Shown here: one piece after another, positions 1 through 5,314 of the stretch
Layout: each line of letters starts with the position of its first letter
How positions within the stretch are numbered: the stretch's first letter is position 1
From: Candidatus Onthocola stercoravium
Lineage (GTDB): Bacteria > Bacillota_I > Bacilli_A > RF39 > UBA660
Reading direction: 5' to 3'
Assembly (NCBI GenBank): GCA_018711775.1
Contig: DVHV01000134.1
Location: forward strand, 1-6,672
DNA length: 6,672 nt
The notes under the pieces: model-generated
What the model was told of the DNA's origin: nothing
The model's database searches: none
What the model saw: the letters and a program-made list of their open reading frames with translations, nothing else
Made by a program: the position numbers and the translations under genes

Positions 1-6
1 CCCATC

Positions 7-19
7 TTTGACACTTGTA
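7..19 (+). repeat. Left terminal inverted repeat of the IS
   Basis: TTTGACACTTGTA here matches the reverse complement of 1989-2001 at 12 of 13 positions. Outside it, bases 1, 3 and 4 also pair with the right end. It is the expected binding and cleavage region for the transposase encoded at 132-1904. Confidence 0.7.
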
Positions 20-34
20 ATAAAAAATTGTGTT

Positions 35-62
35 CTAGGCCTTATAAATCCTAGTTTTTTTT
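35..62 (+). terminator. Possible incoming-transcription terminator at the left end of the IS
   Basis: CTAGG (35-39) can pair with CCTAG (50-54) around a 10-base loop, followed by eight T residues (55-62). The stem is only five pairs, so it is weak. Its position between the left inverted repeat and the transposase promoter would let it reduce read-through from flanking DNA into the transposase gene, a protective device known in other IS elements. Confidence 0.4.
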
Positions 63-72
63 AATTTTACTC

Positions 73-101
73 TTGCGTACATAAGCCGTACATGATATAA
101 T
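73..101 (+). promoter_or_regulatory. Transposase promoter (sigma-A-like)
   Basis: TTGCGT (73-78) is separated by 17 bases from a perfect TATAAT (96-101), which is preceded by TGA, giving an extended -10. The predicted RNA start near 108 leaves a leader of about 24 bases before the ATG at 132. The leader carries the ribosome site TAAGGAGG at 114-121. A second TATAAT at 107-112 would start RNA within the ribosome site and has no good -35, so it was not chosen. Two copies of CGTACAT lie inside the spacer region. Confidence 0.75.
77..93 (+). repeat. Subterminal CGTACAT direct repeat in the transposase promoter
   Basis: CGTACAT occurs at 77-83 and 87-93, one helical turn apart, overlapping the -35 edge and the spacer of the transposase promoter. 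A third, inverted copy (ATGTACG, 1914-1920) follows the stop codon of the gene. The first and third copies extend to a 10-base perfect inverted pair, GCGTACATAA (75-84) with TTATGTACGC (1912-1921). These could be transposase binding sites or an operator; this role is inferred. Confidence 0.5.
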
Positions 102-131
102 ATTAATATAATGTAAGGAGGTACCACACTT

Positions 132-1904
132 ATGAGACTCAAAACTGTATCAACAAAAAGCAATAATAACTATGCCATAATTGCTGATTATAAAAAACTT
201 AATGGAAAAAAATCCACTTATGTTTATGAAAACTTAGGTAATGACCAAAACTTAAAAGAAAGATTTGGTACTGAAAATACTATGGATAAAGTCAAAGAGT
301 ATATCAACTCTTTAAATCAGATGATAAAAGATGGAAAAGAATTACCCGTTAATTTAACTTTAAATCCTAATAAACAAATAGAAAAAAATATAAATCGTTG
401 CTTCTATTCTGGACATTTTTTCTTAAGAAAAATTTATTATGATCTAGGTATTGATAAAATATGTAAAAATATTAAAGATAAATATAAATTTACATTTGAT
501 ATAAATGCAGTTGTTGAATGCTTACTATATGCTCGTATCATATGGCCTTCTTCTAAACTTTCAACATTTGAACAATCAAGAAAATTTATAGGAAATTATG
601 ACTTTGATCTTCAACATGTTTATAGAACATTAACCTATTTATCACATGAAATAAATACTATTCAAAAAGAACTATTTGACAATAGTAGTAAAGTCATCGA
701 TAGAAATTATAAGGTTATTTATTATGATTGTACAAACTATTTTTTCTACACTGAAGAAAATGATTTTCAAAGGTATGGAATAAGTAAACAACATCAACCT
801 AATCCACTTGTACAAATGGGATTATTTATGGATGCTGATGGCTATCCTTTTGCTATGAATATTAATCCTGGAAATACTTCTGAAACTAAGACCATGATTC
901 CTACTGAGGAAGAGTTTTTAAAAAATTATAACATGGCTGGTAGTAACATAATTGTATGTACTGATGCAGCCATGTGTACCGATGAAATTAAAAAATTTAA
1001 TGTCAAAGATGGTCGTGGTTTTGTAATTACTCAATCTATAAAAAAATTAAATAATAAATTACAAGAATTTGCTTTAGATAGAAAAGGATGGCGAATCTTA
1101 GGAAACCTTATGAATGTTTATAATCTTGATGAAATTGAAAAAGACGAACAATTAAAAAAGAAATATTTTAACACCATATTTTATAAAGAAATTGAATGTG
1201 AAACAGCATCAGTAATGCAAACTTTAATAGTAACTTTTTCTTTTAAATATCAAGTCTACCAGTACAATTTAAAATTACATCAATTAGAGCGTGCCAGAAA
1301 ACTAGTTGAAGAAACTAATAAGAAAAATAAAAAAATAGCAAAGAAAAAAGATGTTGAAAAAATAAAAATAAGTAAAAATCCTAATGATCCTAAAAGATTT
1401 ATTAAAGAAATTAAAACAACCGATGCTGGAGAAATCGCCTGTAATATAGAATATATCATAGATGAAGAAATTTATAAAAATGAAGAAAAATATAATGGTT
1501 TATACGGAATAACAACTAATTTAATTGATGATACTGCAACAATTATAAAAGTTATGAATGGTAGATGGGAAATTGAAGAATCATTTAGAATTATGAAAGA
1601 TGACTTTGATTCTGGGACAGTTCATTTATCACGCGAAGATAGAATAAAAGGACATTTTATTACTTGCTTCTTAGCATTATTTATCTATAGATATCTAGAA
1701 CATCAATTGGATGATAAATATACTGTAAATGAAATAATATCAAAATTACAAGAAATGAAATTATTAGAGCACAATGGAAAAGGATTTGAACCAATACAAA
1801 CAAGAGATGATTTAACAGATGCTTTACATGATTTTTTAGGCATAAATACTGATACTGAGATAATAACTTACAAAAAAATTAAAGAAATTTTAGATATGAA
1901 ATAA
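132..1904 (+). CDS. IS1634-family DDE transposase, full length
   Basis: This is a 590-residue DDE transposase of the IS4 superfamily, expected to cut and join the ends of the surrounding element. The start is fixed by TAAGGAGG ten bases upstream of the ATG. The catalytic triad is read as D199 (in YYDCTNYFF), D278 (in VCTDAAM) and E482 (in GRWEIEESFRIMK). Around E482 the R(3)E(6)K spacing of the IS4 signature is present as R478, E482 and K489. The usual Tyr of that signature is Met475. About 200 residues separate D278 and E482, consistent with the insertion domain of this superfamily; it includes a strongly Lys-rich stretch at about 395-415. The HLSREDRIKGHF segment after the Glu and the C-terminal helices are typical of IS1634 relatives. 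No frameshift or stop is present, so the enzyme looks active. It converges on the chromosomal genes. Confidence 0.95.
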   Translation: MRLKTVSTKSNNNYAIIADYKKLNGKKSTYVYENLGNDQNLKERFGTENTMDKVKEYINSLNQMIKDGKELPVNLTLNPNKQIEKNINRCFYSGHFFLRKIYYDLGIDKICKNIKDKYKFTFDINAVVECLLYARIIWPSSKLSTFEQSRKFIGNYDFDLQHVYRTLTYLSHEINTIQKELFDNSSKVIDRNYKVIYYDCTNYFFYTEENDFQRYGISKQHQPNPLVQMGLFMDADGYPFAMNINPGNTSETKTMIPTEEEFLKNYNMAGSNIIVCTDAAMCTDEIKKFNVKDGRGFVITQSIKKLNNKLQEFALDRKGWRILGNLMNVYNLDEIEKDEQLKKKYFNTIFYKEIECETASVMQTLIVTFSFKYQVYQYNLKLHQLERARKLVEETNKKNKKIAKKKDVEKIKISKNPNDPKRFIKEIKTTDAGEIACNIEYIIDEEIYKNEEKYNGLYGITTNLIDDTATIIKVMNGRWEIEESFRIMKDDFDSGTVHLSREDRIKGHFITCFLALFIYRYLEHQLDDKYTVNEIISKLQEMKLLEHNGKGFEPIQTRDDLTDALHDFLGINTDTEIITYKKIKEILDMK

Positions 1905-1911
1905 ATAAGAA

Positions 1912-1921
1912 TTATGTACGC
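1912..1921 (-). repeat. Right subterminal inverted copy of the promoter repeat
   Basis: TTATGTACGC lies eight bases after the transposase stop codon and is the exact reverse complement of 75-84 in the transposase promoter. The pair brackets the coding region inside the outer terminal repeats. A ten-base match can arise by chance in AT-rich DNA, but the position and the shared CGTACAT core favour a function. Confidence 0.45.
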
Positions 1922-1938
1922 CATTTTTCTAAATTCAA

Positions 1939-1981
1939 AAAAACTCGCATTCCCTTATAAATAAAGGGTTTGTGAGTTTTT
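1939..1981 (+). terminator. Transposase intrinsic terminator
   Basis: AAAAACTCGCA (1939-1949) pairs with TGTGAGTTTTT (1971-1981) with one G-U pair. Inside it, CCCTT (1952-1956) pairs with AAGGG (1964-1968), leaving a 7-base loop and a small TT/TT internal loop. The stem ends in a T run on the plus strand. The matching A run on the other arm means it may also slow transcription from the right. It lies 34 bases after the transposase stop and inside the IS. Confidence 0.8.
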
Positions 1982-1988
1982 AACTTTA

Positions 1989-2001
1989 TACAACTGTCAA
2001 A
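1989..2001 (-). repeat. Right terminal inverted repeat of the IS
   Basis: TACAACTGTCAAA is the inverted partner of 7-19 with one mismatch. It lies just outside the transposase terminator, as expected for the right end of the element. Partial pairing continues to about base 2007. Confidence 0.7.
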
Positions 2002-2069
2002 TTTGAGATTATAGCAAATTATTTTTGTTTGTACAATATATTTTATGAAAAAAGTCTTGATTTGTGCAA

Positions 2070-2099
2070 AAAAGAAAGCTATTTTTCTAGCTTTCTTTT
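2070..2099 (-). terminator. Terminator of the membrane protein gene, overlapping its last codons
   Basis: On the minus strand AAAAGAAAGCTA (2099-2088) pairs perfectly with TAGCTTTCTTTT (2081-2070) around a 6-base loop, and the descending arm runs into a T tract ending near 2066. The ascending arm includes the last codons AAA GAA AGC and most of the stop codon TAG of the gene at 2087-3673. It faces the IS terminator at 1939-1981 across the IS right end, so both converging transcripts are stopped. Confidence 0.8.
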
Positions 2100-3673
2100 A
2101 AGATATATTGGTACTGATTACTACGAATATTTAATTCAATCCAGATTTTTGATGCTGAAGTGATGTTCTTATCTACTTCAATATAATATTCTTTATTATA
2201 ATTACTTGGAGTTATATTATTTAAGATACTACTAGTATATTCTTTACCATTTAGTTCATATTTTATTTTACCATAGTTAGTAATTAAGTCGGTTAAGGAT
2301 GATAATTGGCTATTTAAACTTGTATCTGTTGTGGTCAAGGATAGAACAGTAGCTTTATTAGTACTTGGAACTACTTGGCTAATTCTCTCACTACAATTAC
2401 CTGTGCTAGTACAGTAATTAGTGGTTACTGCAAAGCGATCATTAATATTATAATTACTTATAGTAAATTTAGTATTACTATAGAAGGAATTAGTTAACTC
2501 TAATGATTCATTTAAATTAGAAGTGCTAATTAATGTTGTTTCTTGATCTAATGATACAGGATCTAAATTAACGCGATATTGTTTAGTTGTCCAATTACCT
2601 TCTTCTTTGACATATCCTTCTTCATAACGTAAAGTCATTTCTTTATTTAAGTATTCATTATCAATATTATAAACTAGGATATAGGTTTTAGTCGTAATGT
2701 TATCAATATTTTGGCTACGATAACCTGTAGCTATATCTTTTAGGTATTCATAATATCTTTTCGTAGGGGCTATTCTTTCGTCTTCTACCTCTAAAAGAAA
2801 TTTATTGGTATCTAATTGATAGGTTCCTTCATTGATGGCATCGATATTGAATTTGACGATAACATATGAAGTGTTATTATAACCTATATCTTGCTGATTA
2901 TAACTATACTTGGTTAAATAGCTATCGGTAAATGTTAAATTATATAGGGCTGTTTGAACTGTTTCATCTTCATTATATACTTTGTTAAAAAAGTTAATAT
3001 TTAAAATAATAACTATTAAACCGACAACGGCGATGACTGATAAAATGATAGTTATAAAGAGTTTGTTTTCAACGAAATAATAACGTAGTTCTCTTAGTTG
3101 TTTTCTTCCTTTTCTTTTTAGATTATCAGTATTAACACCAATCATGAATTCAAATTCTTCATTATCAGTTACGTCAATTTGAAGTTCATTTATATCTTTG
3201 GCAAAGTCAAATTTTTTGATATCAAAACCTAAAGCTCTTATGGTAACAGCAGCGATAACTATGTATTGGCCAAAGACATCAATTCTTAATATATCTCTTA
3301 CGAGACGTAAAGTGCTGGATTCCAAAATGTCATTTTCAATGATATTTAAATTAACAGAACTATAGATTAGAACACCCACAGTTATAATATAGAAAAGAAT
3401 GATTAAAAGATAAAGTAATTTAGGTTTCTTTTTCTCTCTCATTAAATAATAAATAGCTATACATATACCAATGATGAGTACGATAACGGGATAAACCATG
3501 ACTGATAAATAGCCAGTGGCATTAATACTACTTGTTCTATTAGCAATAAAGTCATTTAAAAAGCGTAGAACATCATTAGACATAAAGGCTAGATAAATGG
3601 TTAAACCTAATAAAACAAAGTGGATTATTTTAAAATATTTGATTAGTATAGCATATGGTTTTCTTAGTATCAT
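2087..3673 (-). CDS. Polytopic membrane protein with large extracytoplasmic C-terminal domain, function unknown
   Basis: I do not recognise this family by name. Residue numbers count from the in-frame GTG at 3679, two codons upstream of the chosen start. Hydrophobic segments lie at about 17-34, 57-78, 88-108, 135-152 and 205-228. A charged loop (about 153-204, with KRKGRKQLRELR at 188-199) precedes the last helix and is probably cytoplasmic. Residues 229-530 form a polar, Asn/Thr/Tyr-rich, probably beta domain outside the cell. Part of it (about 270-345) loosely resembles the Ig-like DUF4352 pattern; this is only an impression. C423 and C429 are the only cysteines in this domain and could form a disulfide. 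The ATG at 3673 is preferred because AGGGTGA lies six bases upstream of it but abuts the GTG. The gene follows a LysM gene by 54 bases and ends in its own hairpin. Confidence 0.85.
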   Translation of the reverse strand: MILRKPYAILIKYFKIIHFVLLGLTIYLAFMSNDVLRFLNDFIANRTSSINATGYLSVMVYPVIVLIIGICIAIYYLMREKKKPKLLYLLIILFYIITVGVLIYSSVNLNIIENDILESSTLRLVRDILRIDVFGQYIVIAAVTIRALGFDIKKFDFAKDINELQIDVTDNEEFEFMIGVNTDNLKRKGRKQLRELRYYFVENKLFITIILSVIAVVGLIVIILNINFFNKVYNEDETVQTALYNLTFTDSYLTKYSYNQQDIGYNNTSYVIVKFNIDAINEGTYQLDTNKFLLEVEDERIAPTKRYYEYLKDIATGYRSQNIDNITTKTYILVYNIDNEYLNKEMTLRYEEGYVKEEGNWTTKQYRVNLDPVSLDQETTLISTSNLNESLELTNSFYSNTKFTISNYNINDRFAVTTNYCTSTGNCSERISQVVPSTNKATVLSLTTTDTSLNSQLSSLTDLITNYGKIKYELNGKEYTSSILNNITPSNYNKEYYIEVDKNITSASKIWIELNIRSNQYQYILKES

Positions 3674-3679
3674 TTTCAC

Positions 3680-3686
3680 TCACCCT
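3680..3686 (-). promoter_or_regulatory. Ribosome binding site that decides the membrane protein start
   Basis: AGGGTGA on the minus strand resembles the GGTGA part of the extended Shine-Dalgarno sequence. It leaves six bases to the ATG at 3673 and none to the GTG at 3679, so the ATG is the better start (528 residues rather than 530). Confidence 0.55.
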
Positions 3687-3697
3687 ATTCTATTTTT

Positions 3698-3703
3698 ATT
3701 ATA
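3698..3703 (-). promoter_or_regulatory. Possible -10 element for the membrane protein gene
   Basis: A perfect TATAAT on the minus strand lies 24 bases upstream of the ATG at 3673, in the gap after the LysM gene. The upstream bases are almost all T or A and show no clear -35 hexamer, so the membrane gene may have its own weak promoter or be read through from the LysM gene. No GC-containing terminator hairpin separates the two genes. Confidence 0.4.
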
Positions 3704-3727
3704 CAATAAAAAAAAAGAAAAATAAAG

Positions 3728-4177
3728 TTATTTTTTTCTCTTTATAATAATTTGATCGGCTTTTAATTGGATATTAGGATTGTCAGTTAATAAGGTAGGA
3801 ATATCAATGGCTAGTTCTTGGCTAATACTTTCGATGGTGTCTTCTTCATCAGTAACGTACATAATAATATTGCGATTAGGGACAATTATGATTTGTCCAG
3901 GATAAATGTAATCATTGGGTTTAAGACCATTGATTTTGGCTAAAACATTATAATTGATATCATAATCTTTGGCAATTTGATAAAGATTATCGCCTTTTTT
4001 GATAGTATAATAGCTAAAGACATTGTTGTTTTTTGGGACGACGATATTTTCGCCAATGGATAAATTCATTCCCTCGGGTAAATCATTTAGTTGATATATT
4101 AATTCGGGTCCTATATTTAGTTTTTGTGCTATGGTATTAATAGTATCACCAGGTTGAACAGTATATATTTCATACAT
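3728..4177 (-). CDS. Triple LysM-repeat protein without signal peptide
   Basis: This is a 149-residue protein built almost wholly of LysM repeats, which bind N-acetylglucosamine polymers such as peptidoglycan. Repeat 1 spans about 4-48 (YTVQPGDTINTIAQKLNI ending in IGENIVVP). Repeat 2 spans about 56-100 (YTIKKGDNLYQIAKDYDI ending in PGQIIIVP). Repeat 3 spans about 105-146 and is degenerate: EEDTIESISQELAI keeps the D-T pattern, but the end is ADQIIIK. There is no catalytic domain, signal peptide or membrane segment, and the protein starts directly with the first repeat. AAAGGAG lies seven to eight bases before the ATG, supporting this start. Signal-less LysM proteins are known in Bacilli, for example among spore coat and cortex proteins such as SafA, but nothing here shows sporulation. 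It has its own promoter after the terminator at 4206-4249. Confidence 0.9.
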   Translation of the reverse strand: MYEIYTVQPGDTINTIAQKLNIGPELIYQLNDLPEGMNLSIGENIVVPKNNNVFSYYTIKKGDNLYQIAKDYDINYNVLAKINGLKPNDYIYPGQIIIVPNRNIIMYVTDEEDTIESISQELAIDIPTLLTDNPNIQLKADQIIIKRKK

Positions 4178-4197
4178 AGTATCACTCCTTTAGTAAT

Positions 4198-4226
4198 ATT
4201 ATATGAAAAAAAGAAATTGTTGTTAG
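4198..4226 (-). promoter_or_regulatory. Promoter of the LysM gene, overlapping the upstream terminator
   Basis: On the minus strand TATAAT (4203-4198) is preceded at 17 bases by CTAACA (4226-4221), which matches four of six positions of TTGACA. The predicted RNA start near 4191 leaves about 14 bases to the ATG at 4177 with AAAGGAG between. The spacer contains the T tract of the preceding terminator, and the -35 lies inside its hairpin. Confidence 0.5.
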
Positions 4227-4249
4227 TAATGATACTAGATAACAATTTC
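4206..4249 (-). terminator. Intrinsic terminator after the thioredoxin-PH unit
   Basis: On the minus strand GAAATTGTT (4249-4241) pairs perfectly with AACAATTTC (4221-4213). An inner TAGTA/TACTA stem closes a four-base loop, with a small ATC/AC internal loop between the stems. Seven T residues follow (4212-4206). It begins four bases after the stop codon of the PH-domain gene. The T tract runs almost into the -10 of the LysM gene. Confidence 0.85.
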
Positions 4250-4253
4250 CTTT

Positions 4254-4697
4254 TTAATGCCTATGATCATGTGGGTGGTATTTCTTTTTTTCTTCCATCA
4301 TATACTGAGTAATTTTTGTTTCTATTTCATCAAGAGCATTTTTACTTATATTAGAAAGTAATACTTCTTCTTTTACTGAATCGATGATGATTTTACCCCA
4401 TATTAGTCCTTGTTTAACAGTTAAGTCATTAAACATATCAGGGGTAATAGCATAGAAGAAATAGCCAAAAACTAACCTTTTAGTTGCATATATTAATCTT
4501 TTATTTGTTAGAGCAAAGACATAGGTGTTGACAAAATCAAGTGAACTGGCATTCTTTTGACCTAAGAAAACGTATAATACTTTTTCATCAGGATTAATAT
4601 GCTTGTCAATGATTTTACAATGTTGCTTGATACGCCAGGCAACCGTTAGTGGATATTTTCTTTTAAAGTTACGAGCCATTTGATATGTTATACTCAT
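4254..4697 (-). CDS. Small bacterial PH-like domain protein with His-rich tail
   Basis: A 147-residue soluble protein. The segment at about 58-108 (NTYVFALTNKRLIYATKRL, then a hydrophobic stretch and GLIWGKIIIDS) matches the pattern of bacterial PH-like domains of the YvlB/bPH_3 type, where LTNKRLI is the hallmark strand and turn. Residues 1-35 are basic and probably helical. Residues 109-139 form a helix, and the chain ends in H141-P-H-D-H-R-H147, four alternating histidines that could bind metal. The function of these domains is largely unknown; some proteins with them are membrane associated. The start is supported by AAGGGAAG just upstream of the ATG. It follows the thioredoxin-fold gene by 22 bases with no terminator, so the two are probably co-transcribed, and a strong terminator follows it. 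The family assignment rests on pattern only. Confidence 0.8.
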   Translation of the reverse strand: MSITYQMARNFKRKYPLTVAWRIKQHCKIIDKHINPDEKVLYVFLGQKNASSLDFVNTYVFALTNKRLIYATKRLVFGYFFYAITPDMFNDLTVKQGLIWGKIIIDSVKEEVLLSNISKNALDEIETKITQYMMEEKKKYHPHDHRH

Positions 4698-4719
4698 AAT
4701 ATCTTCCCTTTCTTTTACT

Positions 4720-5199
4720 CTACTCTTCTACAACGATATTTTCTTCAAAGAATTCTAATAATGTTTCTTCGTCTGTTTCACCCTCTAGTGAGTCAACAAC
4801 GTTTTCTCCTACTAAGACTAATGTTGTTGGAGTTCCCCATTGATTTCGCTTTAAGTAACTGTTAGATTCTGATAATGAACTCATATCTTCATCACTAAAT
4901 TCATTAAGATCAACATATTTGACTGGAATATTATGTTCTTTACTTACTGATTCAACAACAGGCATAAAATTTTGACAATGTGAGCAAGTAGCACTACTTA
5001 GAACGACAATAAATGGTTCTTCACTATTAATTAGTTCCTCATATTCAGAGTAAGTAATTTGTGTTAAGCCACCTTCTCCTGTAACTGTAACGGGTTTTTC
5101 TATTTTGGGTGCATTTCCTTGAATAGCAAAAAAGCTAATTACAACAATGGCAATGACACCGATAATTAATGCTATATCTGTTTTCTTTATTTTTTTCAT
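4720..5199 (-). CDS. Membrane-anchored thioredoxin-fold protein (CSHC active site)
   Basis: A 159-residue protein with an N-terminal KKIKK stretch and one hydrophobic helix at about 8-26, which should anchor it with the rest outside the cell. No lipobox Cys is present. The thioredoxin fold spans about 45-156. SSATCSHC carries the redox pair C72-S-H-C75, followed by the helix QNFMPVVESV; VKYVDLNE is the next strand; and G122-T-P124-T supplies the cis-proline. These features suggest a thiol-disulfide oxidoreductase acting on exported proteins, though the direction (oxidation or reduction) cannot be told. The loop after the first strand is short and the C-terminus is very acidic (EEFFEENIVVEE-like). 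AGGAGG seven bases upstream fixes the ATG. It is the first gene of a unit with the PH-domain gene and lies 98 bases after the SDR gene. Confidence 0.9.
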   Translation of the reverse strand: MKKIKKTDIALIIGVIAIVVISFFAIQGNAPKIEKPVTVTGEGGLTQITYSEYEELINSEEPFIVVLSSATCSHCQNFMPVVESVSKEHNIPVKYVDLNEFSDEDMSSLSESNSYLKRNQWGTPTTLVLVGENVVDSLEGETDEETLLEFFEENIVVEE

Positions 5200-5218
5200 T
5201 TTTGTACCTCCTGGTATA

Positions 5219-5247
5219 ATTTTACACTCTTTTTAGGCTAAAATCAA
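5219..5247 (-). promoter_or_regulatory. Candidate promoter for the thioredoxin-PH unit
   Basis: On the minus strand TTGATT (5247-5242) is followed after 17 bases by TAAAAT (5224-5219), each close to consensus. The drawback is that RNA would start near 5212, right at the AGGAGG site (5212-5207), giving an unusually short leader of about 13 bases. Either the leader is very short or the true promoter lies a little upstream. Confidence 0.4.
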
Positions 5248-5286
5248 GGTTTTGAAATTAATTGATACCAGTTTTTGATATTCAAG

Positions 5287-5314
5287 AAAAAAAGAGCTTA
5301 CTTTTTGCGCTCTT
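5287..5314 (-). terminator. Terminator of the SDR gene, formed partly by its last codons
   Basis: On the minus strand AAGAGC (5314-5309) pairs with GCTCTT (5297-5292) around an 11-base loop, followed by a T tract (5291-5287). The ascending arm lies in the codons CAA GAG CGC near the end of the SDR gene, and the stop codon TAA (5300-5298) sits in the loop. The stem is short but well placed before the promoter region of the next gene. Confidence 0.65.

Larger units (their letters stand above)
1..2007 (+). mobile_element. IS1634-type insertion sequence (IS4 superfamily), intact transposase
   Basis: Seen: a 13-base inverted repeat with one mismatch, TTTGACACTTGTA at 7-19 against TACAACTGTCAAA at 1989-2001, brackets a promoter, one long transposase gene and a terminator. 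Extending the match outward to base 1 and base 2007 gives 15 of 19 paired positions, so the left tip lies at or just outside the window. The length of about 2 kb and the single-ORF layout fit the IS1634 family. Members of that family are known to make target duplications of variable and sometimes long size; this cannot be tested because the left flank is missing. The element sits about 60 bases beyond the 3' end of a convergent chromosomal gene and disrupts no visible gene. The exact ends are inferred from the repeat only. Confidence 0.8.

Noticed and set aside
107..112. Second TATAAT as an alternative transposase -10
   Set aside because: No -35 at a proper distance, and RNA would start within the ribosome site; the element at 96-101 fits better.
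2008..2069. Possible small gene or promoter between the IS and the membrane protein terminator
   Set aside because: Only AT-rich sequence with no convincing start, ribosome site or paired promoter boxes.
4124..4312. Plus-strand open frame of 62 codons
   Set aside because: It is antisense to the ends of the LysM and PH-domain genes and covers a terminator; no ribosome site or recognisable product.
4680..4865. Plus-strand open frame of 61 codons
   Set aside because: It lies antisense over the thioredoxin-fold gene and its junction with the PH-domain gene; composition reflects the AT-rich opposite strand.
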